Source: Fremontodendron californicum
Taxonomy: Eukaryota; Streptophyta; Magnoliopsida; Malvales; Malvaceae
Assembly (NCBI GenBank): GCA_030761205.1
Contig: JAULJL010000038.1
Coordinates: 1,674,001 to 1,738,000 of the forward strand
Direction: 5' to 3'
DNA length: 64,000 bases
The notes below the pieces were generated by a model, which worked only from the letters and a program-made list of their open reading frames with translations, did no database searches and was not told the DNA's origin. Within the stretch, counting starts at the first letter, position 1. Each line of letters begins with the position of its first letter. This document shows, one piece after another, positions 48,901-60,400 of the stretch. The translations under genes were made by a program, and so were the position numbers.

Positions 48901-51900
48901 AGAATTATATATTTGTATATGGATGCCTCTGCAGTGTATATGAATGTGTCAGTTATTGGTCTATACATTTCCCTATGTTATTCTTCTAATTTAATTTTAT
49001 TTACATCATTTACATTGTTACATGTCTTTATTTATTTTCCAAGTTTCGTATTTGTGATTTTGCTGTGGGAATTTATTGTATTCAGATGACAAGGCTGCTG
49101 GATATTCTTGAAGATTATTTGATGTTTCGTGGGTACCTGTATTGTCGGATTGATGGTAATACAGGTGGAGAAGATCGTGATGCTTCCATTGAAGCCTTTA
49201 ATAAGCCAGGAAGTGAGAAATTTGTTTTCTTGTTATCAACTAGAGCTGGAGGTCTCGGTATTAATCTTGCTACAGCAGATGTTGTCATCCTTTATGATAG
49301 TGACTGGTAAGCATCTTCCTATGTTTATTAAATTTTTTTATTCCTTGTTGGCTCTGTGATACAAGGGGTATGTTGCAGGAACCCACAAGTTGATTTGCAA
49401 GCACAGGATCGTGCTCATAGAATTGGTCAAAAGAAGGAAGTTCAAGTGTTCCGTTTTTGCACGGAGGTTTGAAAATTGTCTTTGTATGCTAATTGAGAAG
49501 TTAGCCTATGTAGACTTATTTAGTTATTTGTTTGTTTATTATGAAACAGTACACTATTGAGGAAAAGGTGATTGAGAGGGCCTATAAAAAGCTTGCCCTA
49601 GATGCTCTGGTTATTCAACAAGGACGATTAGCAGAGCAGAAGAGTAAGAAGTTTCTTTGCAGTGCAATTGTTTTGCTTGATGCAATAATTCTTTATGAGT
49701 ATAAATCTGTAGATTTCAATATCTTCTTGTTTCATGCAGCTGTTAACAAAGATGAGTTGCTTCAAATGGTGAGGTTTGGTGCTGAAATGGTCTTTAGTTC
49801 CAAGGATAGCACAATTACAGATGAAGACATTGATAGAATCATTGCCAAAGGAGAAGCAGCAACAGCTGAACTTGATGCCAAGATGAAGAAATTTACAGAG
49901 GATGCTATTAAATTTAAGATGGATGATAGTATGCCTCTTGCTCTTGTTTTCTTTGTTTTTGATTTACTTAATGTTCTTATAAACAATCATTTAGTTTTAG
50001 CTGTTGACAGTCTTCTGTTTCTGTAGCTGCTGAATTGTATGATTTTGATGATGACAAGGTAAAAGCATCCCTCTTGCTTCTTATCCCTAATCTATCTGTT
50101 TGATCTCGGCTAAGTCTAGTGTTTTACACTGCCCTTTATTAATGGTTGGTGCTTTTGTTTTCTTCTTGATAAAGGATGAAAACAAGTTTGACTTCAAGAA
50201 AATTGCAAGTGAAAACTGGATTGAACCTCCAAAAAGAGAGCGGAAGCGGAAGTAAGTTGGTTATTTCAGCATTTCTACTTATAGTTTACATTGCTTATCT
50301 TTTCTCTGTATTTGACATGTATCTCCTTTCCATTAATCAGTTACTCAGAATCTGAGTACTTTAAACAAACCTTGCGCCAAGGTGGTCCAGCAAAACCCAA
50401 GGAGCCTCGAATTCCTCGCATGCCTCAACTGTAATCCCTTTTTGAAACTAACGTTTTGTTAAATACTTTGCTTTGTTTGATATTGTAGTTAATAAAATTT
50501 TGCCATTTCTCAGGCATGATTTCCAGTTTTTTAACACTCAGAGGCTAAGTGAGTTGTATGAGAAAGAAGTACGCTATCTCATGGTATGTATGATCTGAGC
50601 AAATACCAATTTCTATATTCTCCATCCATCGAACTTGCTGTTGGTTGTGATTCATTCTCTGACCGGATATTTTTCATTAAAATCAGCAAACCCATCAGAA
50701 GAATCAGATAAAGGACACAATTGATGTAGATGAACCTGAAGGTATTTTACTTTTCCCATATAATGTGTTGCTTTACGTTACACAATCTTCTTTATGCCTG
50801 TTTGACTACGTCTTGTTTATTTAGAAGGGGGAGATCCATTAACTGCTGAAGAGTTGGAAGAAAAGGAGCGACTATTAGAAGATGTGAGTGGAATGTAGCG
50901 TGTGTTATGTTTATATTATTGGCTGCTTTACTTAAACTTAATTTTTGGGTGCATTAGGGATTTTCTTCATGGAGTAGAAGAGATTTCAATACTTTCATTA
51001 GAGCTTGTGAGAAGTATGGACGAAATGATATAAAAAGTATTGCTTCAGAAATGGAAGGGAAAACTGAGGAGGAAGTTGAAAGATATGCTAAAGTTTTTAA
51101 AGAGCGATACAAGGAGTTAAATGGTAAGTGATCTCTGATATCATGTTATTTTTGCCTTGTTTGGGTAGGTTTTAAGTGCCCATAGTTGTTTCTCTAGATG
51201 TGATCAGAGTGTAAAAATTTGATTACTTTTAAGTAGGTTCTTCCAGAAGCTTGCTTAAAAATGATTGAAGTATACATATGCATGTGAAGACATAATGCTA
51301 CATAGATCATAGAATAGTGTTGATTGGTTCAACTAGTTCTTAACTTCTAATAGCTGGTTCCTTCTGCACGAGATTTTTATGCTACATTAATCGTTGAATT
51401 GTATTATACTACAGATTATGATAGGATAATTAAGAACATTGAAAGAGGAGAGGCCAGAATTTCTAGAAAAGATGAGATCATGAAAGCAGTTGGCAAGAAA
51501 TTGGATCGGTACAAGAATCCATGGCTGGAAATGAAGATCCAGTATGGTCAAAACAAAGGGAAGTTGTACAATGAAGAATGTGACCGGTTCATGGTGTGTC
51601 TTTAAATCTTTTCCATCATACGGTTTATTTTTGGGTCCACCTTAAATCTTGTTTTTATGTTATTTATGCTTTTGCATCATATGTAAAACAGATATGTATG
51701 GTTCACAAGCTTGGTTATGGGAATTGGGAGGAGTTGAAAGCAGCATTCCGAACATCTCCCTTGTTTCGATTTGATTGGTTTGTGAAGTCACGGACAACTC
51801 AAGAGCTAGCAAGGAGATGTGATACCCTCATTCGATTGGTTGAGAAGGAAAACCAAGAATATGATGAGAGGGAGCGACAAGCCCGCAAGGAGAAGAAACT

Positions 51901-52289
51901 TGCCAAGGTTCCGTATATTTTTATCTCATCTGCTACCAAAATGGCAATTGCCGACATGCTTCTTATGATCCGTCATTCTTTGTTTGATTCATTTAGAGTT
52001 TATATTTCTTTGGTTGCTATGTTTATATTCTAGTTGCGTTTTCTTATCATGAATCATGATTCTCCATCTTACATTTCAGAACATGACACCATCAAAGCGT
52101 GGTGTGAGGCAGCCAACTGAGAGCCCTACTCAACTAAAGAAACGGAAGCAGCTATCAATGGATGATTATGTGATCTCGGTTCGTTTTCATACTGAAATTT
52201 AAAAATTTTGTAATGAACTTTGTTTCTATTATTTCCCTTATAAAAGTAGTGGTATTTATCTCATTTTGCAGGGGAAAAAGAGGAAGTGA
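45998..52289 (+). CDS. CHR11: ISWI-type chromatin-remodelling ATPase (CHR11/CHR17 orthologue)
   Basis: Twenty-five exons: 45998-46198, 46464-46595, 46676-46782, 46940-47043, 47153-47250, 47387-47566, 47648-47866, 48234-48368, 48452-48734, 48808-48881, 49086-49306, 49379-49466, 49550-49643, 49740-49928, 50027-50058, 50175-50251, 50341-50430, 50514-50583, 50687-50741, 50825-50883, 50958-51123, 51415-51593, 51692-51907, 52080-52178 and 52272-52289. Phases agree throughout and give 1061 residues, near the family length. It has an acidic N-terminus, a SNF2 ATPase with Walker A GLGKT (about 215-219), box II DEAH (about 314-317), motif VI QAQDRAHRIGQ, then HAND, SANT (SRRDFNTFIRACEKYG) and SLIDE regions, ending GKKRK. 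ISWI ATPases space nucleosomes. The intron after exon 8 begins GC (CACAAG|GCAAGTG). The CHR11 versus CHR17 choice is not resolvable. Confidence 0.96.
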
Positions 52290-53316
52290 CATCAGAAACG
52301 CGAACTACAAATTTTGGGTTTAAAGCAGAAATATCAAATGATGAGGAGTTGGGCTGTAGTTTGCATGATAGGCTCGGGGTATAATTCTTTGGCTTTTGGT
52401 ATGGACAAAACTAATTATCTTAGTACTACTTGAAAGGGCTAATATCATCGTTGATGCTTTAGGTTATGAAAGTTGTATAAATGAGTATATATTACTACTA
52501 GGTATTTTTTAAGAACAATCTATGCTATTATGTATTTGAACCATCTGTATTTGATTGACTATTACATTTACTGAAATATATTGGGCTAGGGCTACCATAG
52601 GGGATATAAGCCATGGCTTTTCATTTCCATGATATGATAATTCCTCTCTTTTAATTTTTATGTTGGAGGTGTAAAACGGGTATATTTTTTTTTCATCAAA
52701 AGGGAAGATAATAAATGTTGTTTTCATTAACAGGTTTGAGTTTTGACTCAATTAAAATGGAATCTTGACCGCTATATCAAACCTCTTTGCATAAGCCGAA
52801 AACAGGATCGACTCAGAAATCCATGCACAAGAACTATACGAGTACAAAAGATGCAACACCAATGAGACATCCACACAAAACCCACCAAGTTTTTCCCACA
52901 TACAAGACAATATGTGGGGCAAAAATTAGACATCTTCCCAACATCTCCTGTAATATGAATCTCAGAAAGAAAAAAAAAAAAAAAGGCCTCAAAACATAGA
53001 TTAACATGCTGCATACGACATTTTTTTTGGTGGCGAAAATTACCTGTGAATGCCCCAAATCAATCAACCGCTTGATCCCCTCTTTAACTGTGGTTCTTCC
53101 TTCAACCATATAATTGAAGCATTCAGTTTCATACTCTTAACTACAAGAATGATTATAGGACAAGCAACAACAGTTAAAGTTGGATACATGCATGAACTCT
53201 TATTTCTTGGGTAGAAATGGAGGACTCTTCTTTTTCCATTGACGACCCTTGAAATGATGAAACATGTCTTCACTTGAAAGAGCAAAATGACATGGATTAA
53301 TATTTCGGCGGCAACA
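52290..53316. other. Convergent 3' flanks of the ISWI and PBL27-like genes
   Basis: About 1 kb between two stop codons facing each other. It probably holds both 3' UTRs. No additional coding sequence is convincing. Confidence 0.5.
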
Positions 53317-56300
53317 TCAGTCATTTGTACCATCAAAGCTACCCATTGCGTTTGCCCTTTTTTTCTCCCTCCAATTCTCACCCCATACTTTAGCCTCTGC
53401 AACAGCACGTTCTCTGTCAAGATCTCGATTACGTGGAGTTTCCCTTGCTCTCACAGCATTCAGAGGGCTGTCTCTATGAGATTCCCGTCGTTCTGAATCA
53501 TCCAAACCCCATTTCCTCCCTGATCCCCCACCGGTTTCATTCCTACCTAACTCCGCACCGGTGCTCAATTCCCTAGCATGGTTCCTCTTCCTGTAATCGG
53601 GTGAATTTCTATAGGTGGAAGGGGAACCGTGCTGTCCACGCTCATCCGGGCTGTCCAACCCATCTGCCATACTCCTTCGATCATCCTTGAGTCTCGGAGT
53701 TGACGGACCGACTCTGTTACTTTGATTGCTGGGCCCATTTGGGTCATAGGTTTGTGCGGCTAAATATGTAAGGGCTGTCACAACATCGCCTATTAGAGGC
53801 CTTGTAGCGGCTTGTTCTTGCAAACACATCGCTGCAACTGCAAGAGCTTGGTATACTCCTCGCATTGGATAACGACCTTGCAGTAATGGGTCAGCCATTT
53901 TTGGAAACTTCCTACGATCTTTGAAAAGTGGTCGTGCCTACAAACAAACCCCCATTTTCACAAGATTGAAAAGAAGTACGAGAAAACTTGTTTTAAGTCA
54001 AAGCAGTAATAAATAAAATATAACACTCATTCTGCATAAGCATAAACTTTAGAAGAAATCTCTTATGTAGGAATCATGGCCTATTTTGCTCCGACTCTTC
54101 ATTTTTCTTGAAGTACCCGTATCCGACGCATATCCGGACATGGGTATGAGGATATGATCCTCCAAGGACCCTCCAAATACATGGAAATCTAGGAAAAAAT
54201 TGAACATACCCGTGTCCGACACTCACACCCGAGTCCGAGTAACATAGATCATGGCAGGGTAGAAGAGAAAAGATACTTACCCATGCAACAAGATTATGCT
54301 CTCCAGGAGCACGTGCATTATCGATGGCCTTGCGCCCTGTGATAAGCTCAAGAAAGACCACTCCAAAACTATAGACATCAGATTTTAGAGTGAGCTGGCC
54401 AGTCATTGCATATTCCGGAGCACAATAACCATAAGTGCCCATCACACGTGTCGACACATGGGTATTGTCACCAACAGGACCCAGTTTTGCAAGCCCAAAA
54501 TCTGATAATTTAGGGTGATAGTCTTCATGAAGAAGGATGTTGGATGATTTTAAGTCCCTATATATAACAGGAGGATTAGCTTTATCATGCAAGTATTCCA
54601 ATCCCTTGGCTGCACCAGCCGCAATCTTCATTCTGGTATTCCAGTCTAGAGGTTCCTTGTCTGGTGGAAGATCTGAAACAAATTTAAAACAAGGTTAATC
54701 ATTGTGGTCTGCCAAAAGTGTGATCCTCTAATTCTAATCTGATATCACATTAATGAACTGAGTTTAAAACAAGAGAATACAGCTAATGTTGAGTGCAACC
54801 CTACATACAATAGTATCACTGAAACACAATTTAAAAGTTTTACTCAGGAGATGTCAAACAAAAAAACCCAAGCCAACAGAATAGCTTCAAGGATGAGATG
54901 ATTCCACATTGATTGCTTATTATTAAGGGTGAAACTCCGATGCCCAGCTACTTAGAGATATTTTCATTCATGTATGTATGTATGTATGTATGTTTATTCT
55001 GACAATACTTAAAACATTGCAGGGATATTCTCATAGTAAGAAGTGAAGCTAGATTTCATCTTTATTTTTTGTTAATGCTGGAGAGTTTTAGCATAAATGT
55101 TTAGACTTCTGAGAAAAATGTTGATGCTGTTAGGAAGCTGCTTCATTTGCATATCACCAAGACATTTTCTTTTGACAACCGAACTTGTTAAATAACCAAA
55201 CAAGAGTACGCTAACAGGCTAATCAAAGAAGAAGTTTGTTGATATAGAGTCAGAAGTTTGTTTCTCCAAAGGAACCCATACAATTAACTTTACTTTCTTC
55301 ATGATCTCTCTTTTTCTCCACATTATAACTAACTAGCAATTGTAGTTCCTGAAGACAGGCAAAAGCAAACAGCCATGCATATTCACTGACATGGAATACT
55401 TTATAGTTAATCCTAGCATGTCATTCAGTTTTCAAGTTGACAGTGCAATCAACCCAAAAGCTAGAGGACTGCAAGTATTGTGAACACCAAAAGAGTGGCA
55501 CCCTTACCGTGTAAGTGATCCTCCAATGACCCTAAAGGCATAAACTCATAGACAAGGAGGCGTTGGTCTCCATCGGCACAATAACCAATCAAGTTGACAA
55601 GGTTTGGGTGGTGTAAGAGGCTAAGCATGAGAACTTCAACAAGAAATTCTCTATTTCCCTGAAGCCCGTTTCTATCAAGCTGTTTGACAGCAACAACCTG
55701 AAAAGATAAAACAATTATTAAAGAATTGCTTAAACTACATGATTCACACCCATAATTCAAAATAAGCAAAAGATTACAAAGCTTACATTATAAGCATATT
55801 TAACATCACTGGGATCCCAAGTCTATCAGATAAAGCAAGCAACTTAAGTTCAATCACATAGCATAAGAACATGTTTAAAACAAAGTCATTGACATCGATT
55901 TCAAGTATCAGTTACGGACCTGTCCTGTACTCTCCAAGCGGCCCTTGTAAACATGTCCAAAACCACCTTCTCCTAATAGACATTCTGGCCTAAAGTTCTT
56001 TGTAGCTGCAGCAAGCTCTCGAAAGGTAAATGTTTGTGCTGCAATATTTTCTGTTGGTCCATCTTTAGGTACTGCAGCTTCCTTCTTAGAACCAGAACCA
56101 CTCCGAGACTTTGATTTGTCTGTTCAAAGAAGTGAATCAGATACGTTAGACAAGGTGAAAGATGGAAGATAGAGAACAATAGAAAAACAATTAAAAGGAC
56201 AAAGCAAAACAAAAGTTAAAGGCCATATTCCCGTAATTGCAGCATAAAGTGAGCACAACTGCTTGTTGCAAGTTTACTTGCAACCACTATAAAACTATGT

Positions 56301-57174
56301 CGCCTATAAATGGAGATGGACCCTTTTATAACTTTAGAATTGTGCACTGTAATATACCTCTTCAATAGAATACTTAAACTTATCTCTCTTGCACAAAAAA
56401 TTAACCATAATAATGAAGTCCTAGATGATTGTATATAATTCTAAAATTATGACTTTGACACTGCATTTACATTCTAACTGGAAGAAGAAAACTTCTCAGG
56501 CAAATTTTTAACCCTTTATGATTAATGTGACTACATTCTATATAATTTGTAGGAATATTCCAAATTCTCACTTAAAATGCAGTTACTAGCATTTAGTCTA
56601 TGTTAGTTTAACAACTATGGATGAACAAGAATTTACAAGAAAATGAGAAAATCTCCGTTCCTAAACCTAAGAGCAGATCTCCCAAATAACTCCTTAGGTC
56701 CTCCGTGTGGGTAAAATTCAAACTAGTTTACCAACAAAGAAATCCACTAACTAACAATACATCAAAGAACAATAACACATTAATACTCGAAGCTAAAAGA
56801 TGGATAAAATTTGATAACAATCTAAATCAATCAAACACCCCAAAACAACCATAAATGTATCAGATCAAACTAGCAACATATTCTAACAGCTACCTATCAT
56901 TAAAAACTTGAAACAAATCCAAGAAAAACATAGAATTCAACATACTCCAGCTGATAAAAAAACCAACAAGTTAAAACAACACAGAGAAAAAAGAGAGTAA
57001 AAATTTGGCTAAGAAAATTAAAAACCTTTTACCTGAACTAACTCTATTAACATGATGAGACTGTCCGACTGAGCCATCTTTAGTTGAATCTTTCTTGCTC
57101 AGTTCTTTCACAGTGTCCCCACCATTACTCCCTTCCTTGTTTGATGATCCAAAACAAGGAAAACACCCACCCAT
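53317..57174 (-). CDS. PBL27: Receptor-like cytoplasmic kinase VII, PBL27-like
   Basis: Five exons: 57174-57033, 56119-55920, 55697-55508, 54672-54281 and 53937-53317, encoding 514 residues. The start was chosen so the protein begins MGGCFPCFGSS, an N-myristoylation and palmitoylation signal for plasma-membrane anchoring. The kinase has GEGGFG (97-102), VAVK lysine 119, YRDLKSSN with catalytic Asp 217, DFG (235-237), and APE (262-264). The C-terminal tail (SPDYRKR, GGGSGRKWGL, ERAVAEAKVWGENWREKKR, ending FDGTND) matches PBL27 rather than PBS1. PBL27 links the chitin receptor CERK1 to MAP kinases. The activation loop reads GDNTHVSTRVMG; PBS1-like kinases usually have GDK there. Intron 4 contains a 167-bp MITE. 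Confidence 0.95.
54081..54247. mobile_element. CTATGTT-ended MITE, copy 3, inside PBL27-like intron 4 (167 bp)
   Basis: Left end CTATTTTGCTCCGACTC; right end, reverse-complemented, CTATGTTACTCGGACTCGG. It is flanked by ATCATGGC at 54073-54080 and 54248-54255, a perfect 8-bp duplication. It is in the opposite orientation to copy 1 and closely matches it in the interior. It lies between exons 5 (53937) and 4 (54281) without touching splice sites. Confidence 0.87.
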
Positions 57175-57179
57175 AATCA

Positions 57180-57560
57180 AAAGGCAGGCGAATCAAACAA
57201 AAACCAGAATTAAAAACCCAAACTTTAAGACAATTCTTCAACAATTACTCCAAACCATCTTCACTTTCACACTTTTCATAAATAAAAAAAAAAAAAAAAA
57301 ACCATCTCTAAATTTCCCCTTAAAAATCCAATCTTTAACAACTTTTTTTCCCCTTCAAATCCTTTCTCTTTTAGCTTCTCTCTCTCTATGATCTCAAGTG
57401 CCCATTTAAGACAAAAATCGAGACCAAAGTGGCAGATCAACAAATCGAAGAAAAAAAAAAACCTTAGGTTGTGCAAGAAGAGAAGGTAAAGAAAAGAAAT
57501 TTTTTTTAATTTAATAGGTAAATTCATTTCCCCATTACCTTTTCCTAAAACTATTTTACC
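57180..57560 (-). other. Leader and proximal promoter of the PBL27-like gene
   Basis: The transcript strand is T- and CT-rich (AGAGAGAGA on the minus strand near 57377-57386) upstream of the ATG, as is usual for a plant leader. The start site was not identified. Confidence 0.35.
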
Positions 57561-57599
57561 ATAATTACTTAAGTTGCTACATACTAGTGTAGCCTCCCT

Positions 57600-58990
57600 T
57601 TTATTACATGGGGTTTTAGTTAATTTTTTTAGCCTTTAATTTTGGTGAAAAATAACATTTATGGTAAAATATATAATATATATATATTTGGGGAAAATTC
57701 TAATTAATTAAATTAATTATATTTTAATAAATGAATAAAGATTTTATTAAGATTTTTTAATATTAGTTAATATTTTATTTATAAAATAATATTATATTAA
57801 ATATAATAGTTGATAATTTTATTAATAATTTTTAATATATTAGATGAAGATAAAGTCTGTTTAATCGATATTTATAGACATCAATTAAAAATTATTTATT
57901 TTAATATATTATGAATTAAAAAAAATAAGTCAGTAATTCTATTTTTTATATATATTATTTTAACTCATGTCTAATGATATTAATTAATATTTTTCTTAAA
58001 AATATTATTATATCTAATAATTTTAGATAACATTTTAAAAATATTTATTAACAAAATTTAATAAATAATAATCATCACGGTCGGAGAAAAAAAAAAGTGT
58101 GAGTCCCACTTAACAGGATGTGCTTCCACACTTGTGATATAGATTCTCAAACACATGTTTAAAATAAAAACTATTTTAAAATAAAGAAAAGAGGAAAAAT
58201 GAACTTTGATTTGGTGTGGTTGATTTCTGTGTTTTCCTTTTTGGGAGTTTTGAAATTTGAGCCGTTGGATTAGGTGGTGATTGGAGGATTGTGATGGAAA
58301 AGGTGGTGATGTCATGATGCTTGATCCAACAATGGTTTTTTTTTTGTGTGAATTTTAAATTTTAAATCTTAGAATAGAATGTCAGTTTCTGACAAAAATT
58401 ATTATTTGTACGAATTAGATTTAAAATATTCATAGGTCCAACATGGATGGAAGCCCAACGAGTTGGGCTTTAAAAATGGAAATTGTCAAAGAAAATTTTA
58501 CATTCTTCACTTCATTACAGATACTAGCTCTCCTTAGAAATGTCATAACGGTTAGAATTTCAGATTTTATTTTAAAAGTTTGGAGTTCGAAAGTTTTCGG
58601 ATTCGGATATTATATTTGTAATTAATTTTAAGCCTGTGCAATGTATAAATATGTAATTTTATATATATAAAAATTAAATTATAATATTAATAATAAATTT
58701 TATATAAGAATATAAAGAATTTTAATGTAAAATAGGTAAGAAAAAAATAAATATTGAAGATCAATATGTAACTATGATTAAGTTTAAAGAAATATGTTTT
58801 TGTTTCATATCCTATCTAATAATGATATTTAAATAAAATTTAATAATGTTTGATTCCAAAAGATTGAAATTTACTCCACATAAAATTAATCTTGTGTGCT
58901 AAAATTTTCATACTTTTTTATAAAAGATTATTCTATAATTAACTTTGTTGAGATGAAACTGACTTTTGAGTTTTTTTATTCTCATTGAAG
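57600..58990. other. Intergenic, no gene recognised
   Basis: AT-rich. 57735-58060 contains ATTAAATATAATAGTTGATAA-like segments in direct and altered copies, related to 33830-33930 and 16100-16375; these may be decayed MITEs. Confidence 0.45.
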
Positions 58991-58996
58991 TAGGTG

Positions 58997-59380
58997 GGGA
59001 AATTTATATTCTAGGTCACTGAATTTAACATCAATTTTCATGTAGGTCACAAACCTTTAATTTCATCAAATTATATCACTGAACTTTTATTATTAATAAA
59101 TTAGGTCATTTATGCTAATTCCGTCAAGTAATTCTAACGAAAAAGTTGATTCAGTATGCATATATTTTTTACATCTCACCACGATAATGTCCGACTGGCA
59201 TTTTAACTAAAAAAAATTCATGATGAGTCTGCTTTTTCGTTAGAATTATTTGACGAAATTAGCATAAATGACCTAATTTATTAATAATAAAAGTTCAGTG
59301 ATGTAATTTGATAAAATTAACCGTTTATGACTTATATGAAAGTTGATGCTAAGTTCAGTGACTCAGAAGATAAATTACCC
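58997..59380. mobile_element. Foldback MULE-type element, 384 bp
   Basis: The two arms pair over most of their length: left GGGAAATTTATATTCTAGGT and GTCACTGAATTTAACATCAA; right, reverse-complemented, GGGTAATTTATCTTCTGAGT and GTCACTGAACTTAGCATCAA. Pairing continues through ACTTTTATTATTAATAAATT to TTCTAACGAAAAAG. The flanks are AAGTAGGTG at 58988-58996 and 59381-59389, a perfect 9-bp duplication. Long arms and a 9-bp duplication fit a Mutator-like foldback element. The loop is only about 70 bp and has no coding frame. Confidence 0.86.
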
Positions 59381-59389
59381 AAGTAGGTG

Positions 59390-60400
59390 TTTTACTTGAT
59401 GACCCGATAAATTTAGAAAGATTCATTTCATTCCAATAAAGCCCCGGGGTTATCAAAGGAAAGAAAAATTTTCGATTTTCAAAATCAGTATGTTTCATCT
59501 ATAAGTGTGTCACCTTCTCACTATTTTAAATATATATATATATATATATAAACAACATTTTAAATAAAATCAATCAATTAATTATTACAAATTATATAAA
59601 TTTTTTTATTTTATTTAACTATCTAGTTGTAATATCAATTAAAAAAAAATAATCATTGCAGTGCATTAACATTCCACTTTCATTTTATCAAAGATAAATT
59701 TTGCAAGTTAACTTGTGTTTCAAAAAGAAAAACCATATCAATATTTGACTTAGCTAAAGAATCGAGAAAACATAAATATATAAAACAAAAGAAGTATACT
59801 ACATAATAGATACAAAACAAACCTTATAAATTAAGTTGACACAAAAATTAAATTGTGTTAGAAAAAAGAACTTGAAAAAGAAAAGATTTTAAAGACTAAA
59901 AACAAAATATAAAATAAAAGGTTAATCTGCAAAGTTTAGCATTCATTTTCACTTTCACTATCACAAAATAAACAAATAAATCTCATGTGGAATGATAAAA
60001 CAAATTAATAAATGAAATTGTACTTTTTTTAAAGTTCTATACCTATACTATTATTGAATGTCATTTACTTAAAATTATATATGAACTCCTTTATCAAAGA
60101 TTCAAAATCATATCAATCAACAAAATGTTTGACTAACGCTACTCTCACTCAGCCATTTGTTGTGATTTATCACATCTTTACTCATTTAGCAAATGAAATC
60201 TGAAAAATCAAAATCAAAACCATCAAAATAAATATAATATATATATATATAAATAAAAATCAACCTATAACTTTTATTATTATAATCAACTGATTAGAAT
60301 ATTAATGGATAAGCAAAACATATTAAAATTGTCGCTGACAAATTGATATAGTTATTGAAAACAAACGTATACATGACATAAAAGTATCCAGATGCACCCA
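59390..60400. other. Intergenic, no gene recognised
   Basis: AT-rich, with short (TA)n tracts near 59529-59551 and 60235-60252. Confidence 0.5.

Noticed and set aside
54074..54280. Read-through C-terminus of the kinase reading frame past exon 4
   Set aside because: It runs into intron 4 and its MITE; the GT donor at 54280 and the exon starting ARPLFKDRRKF give the family sequence.
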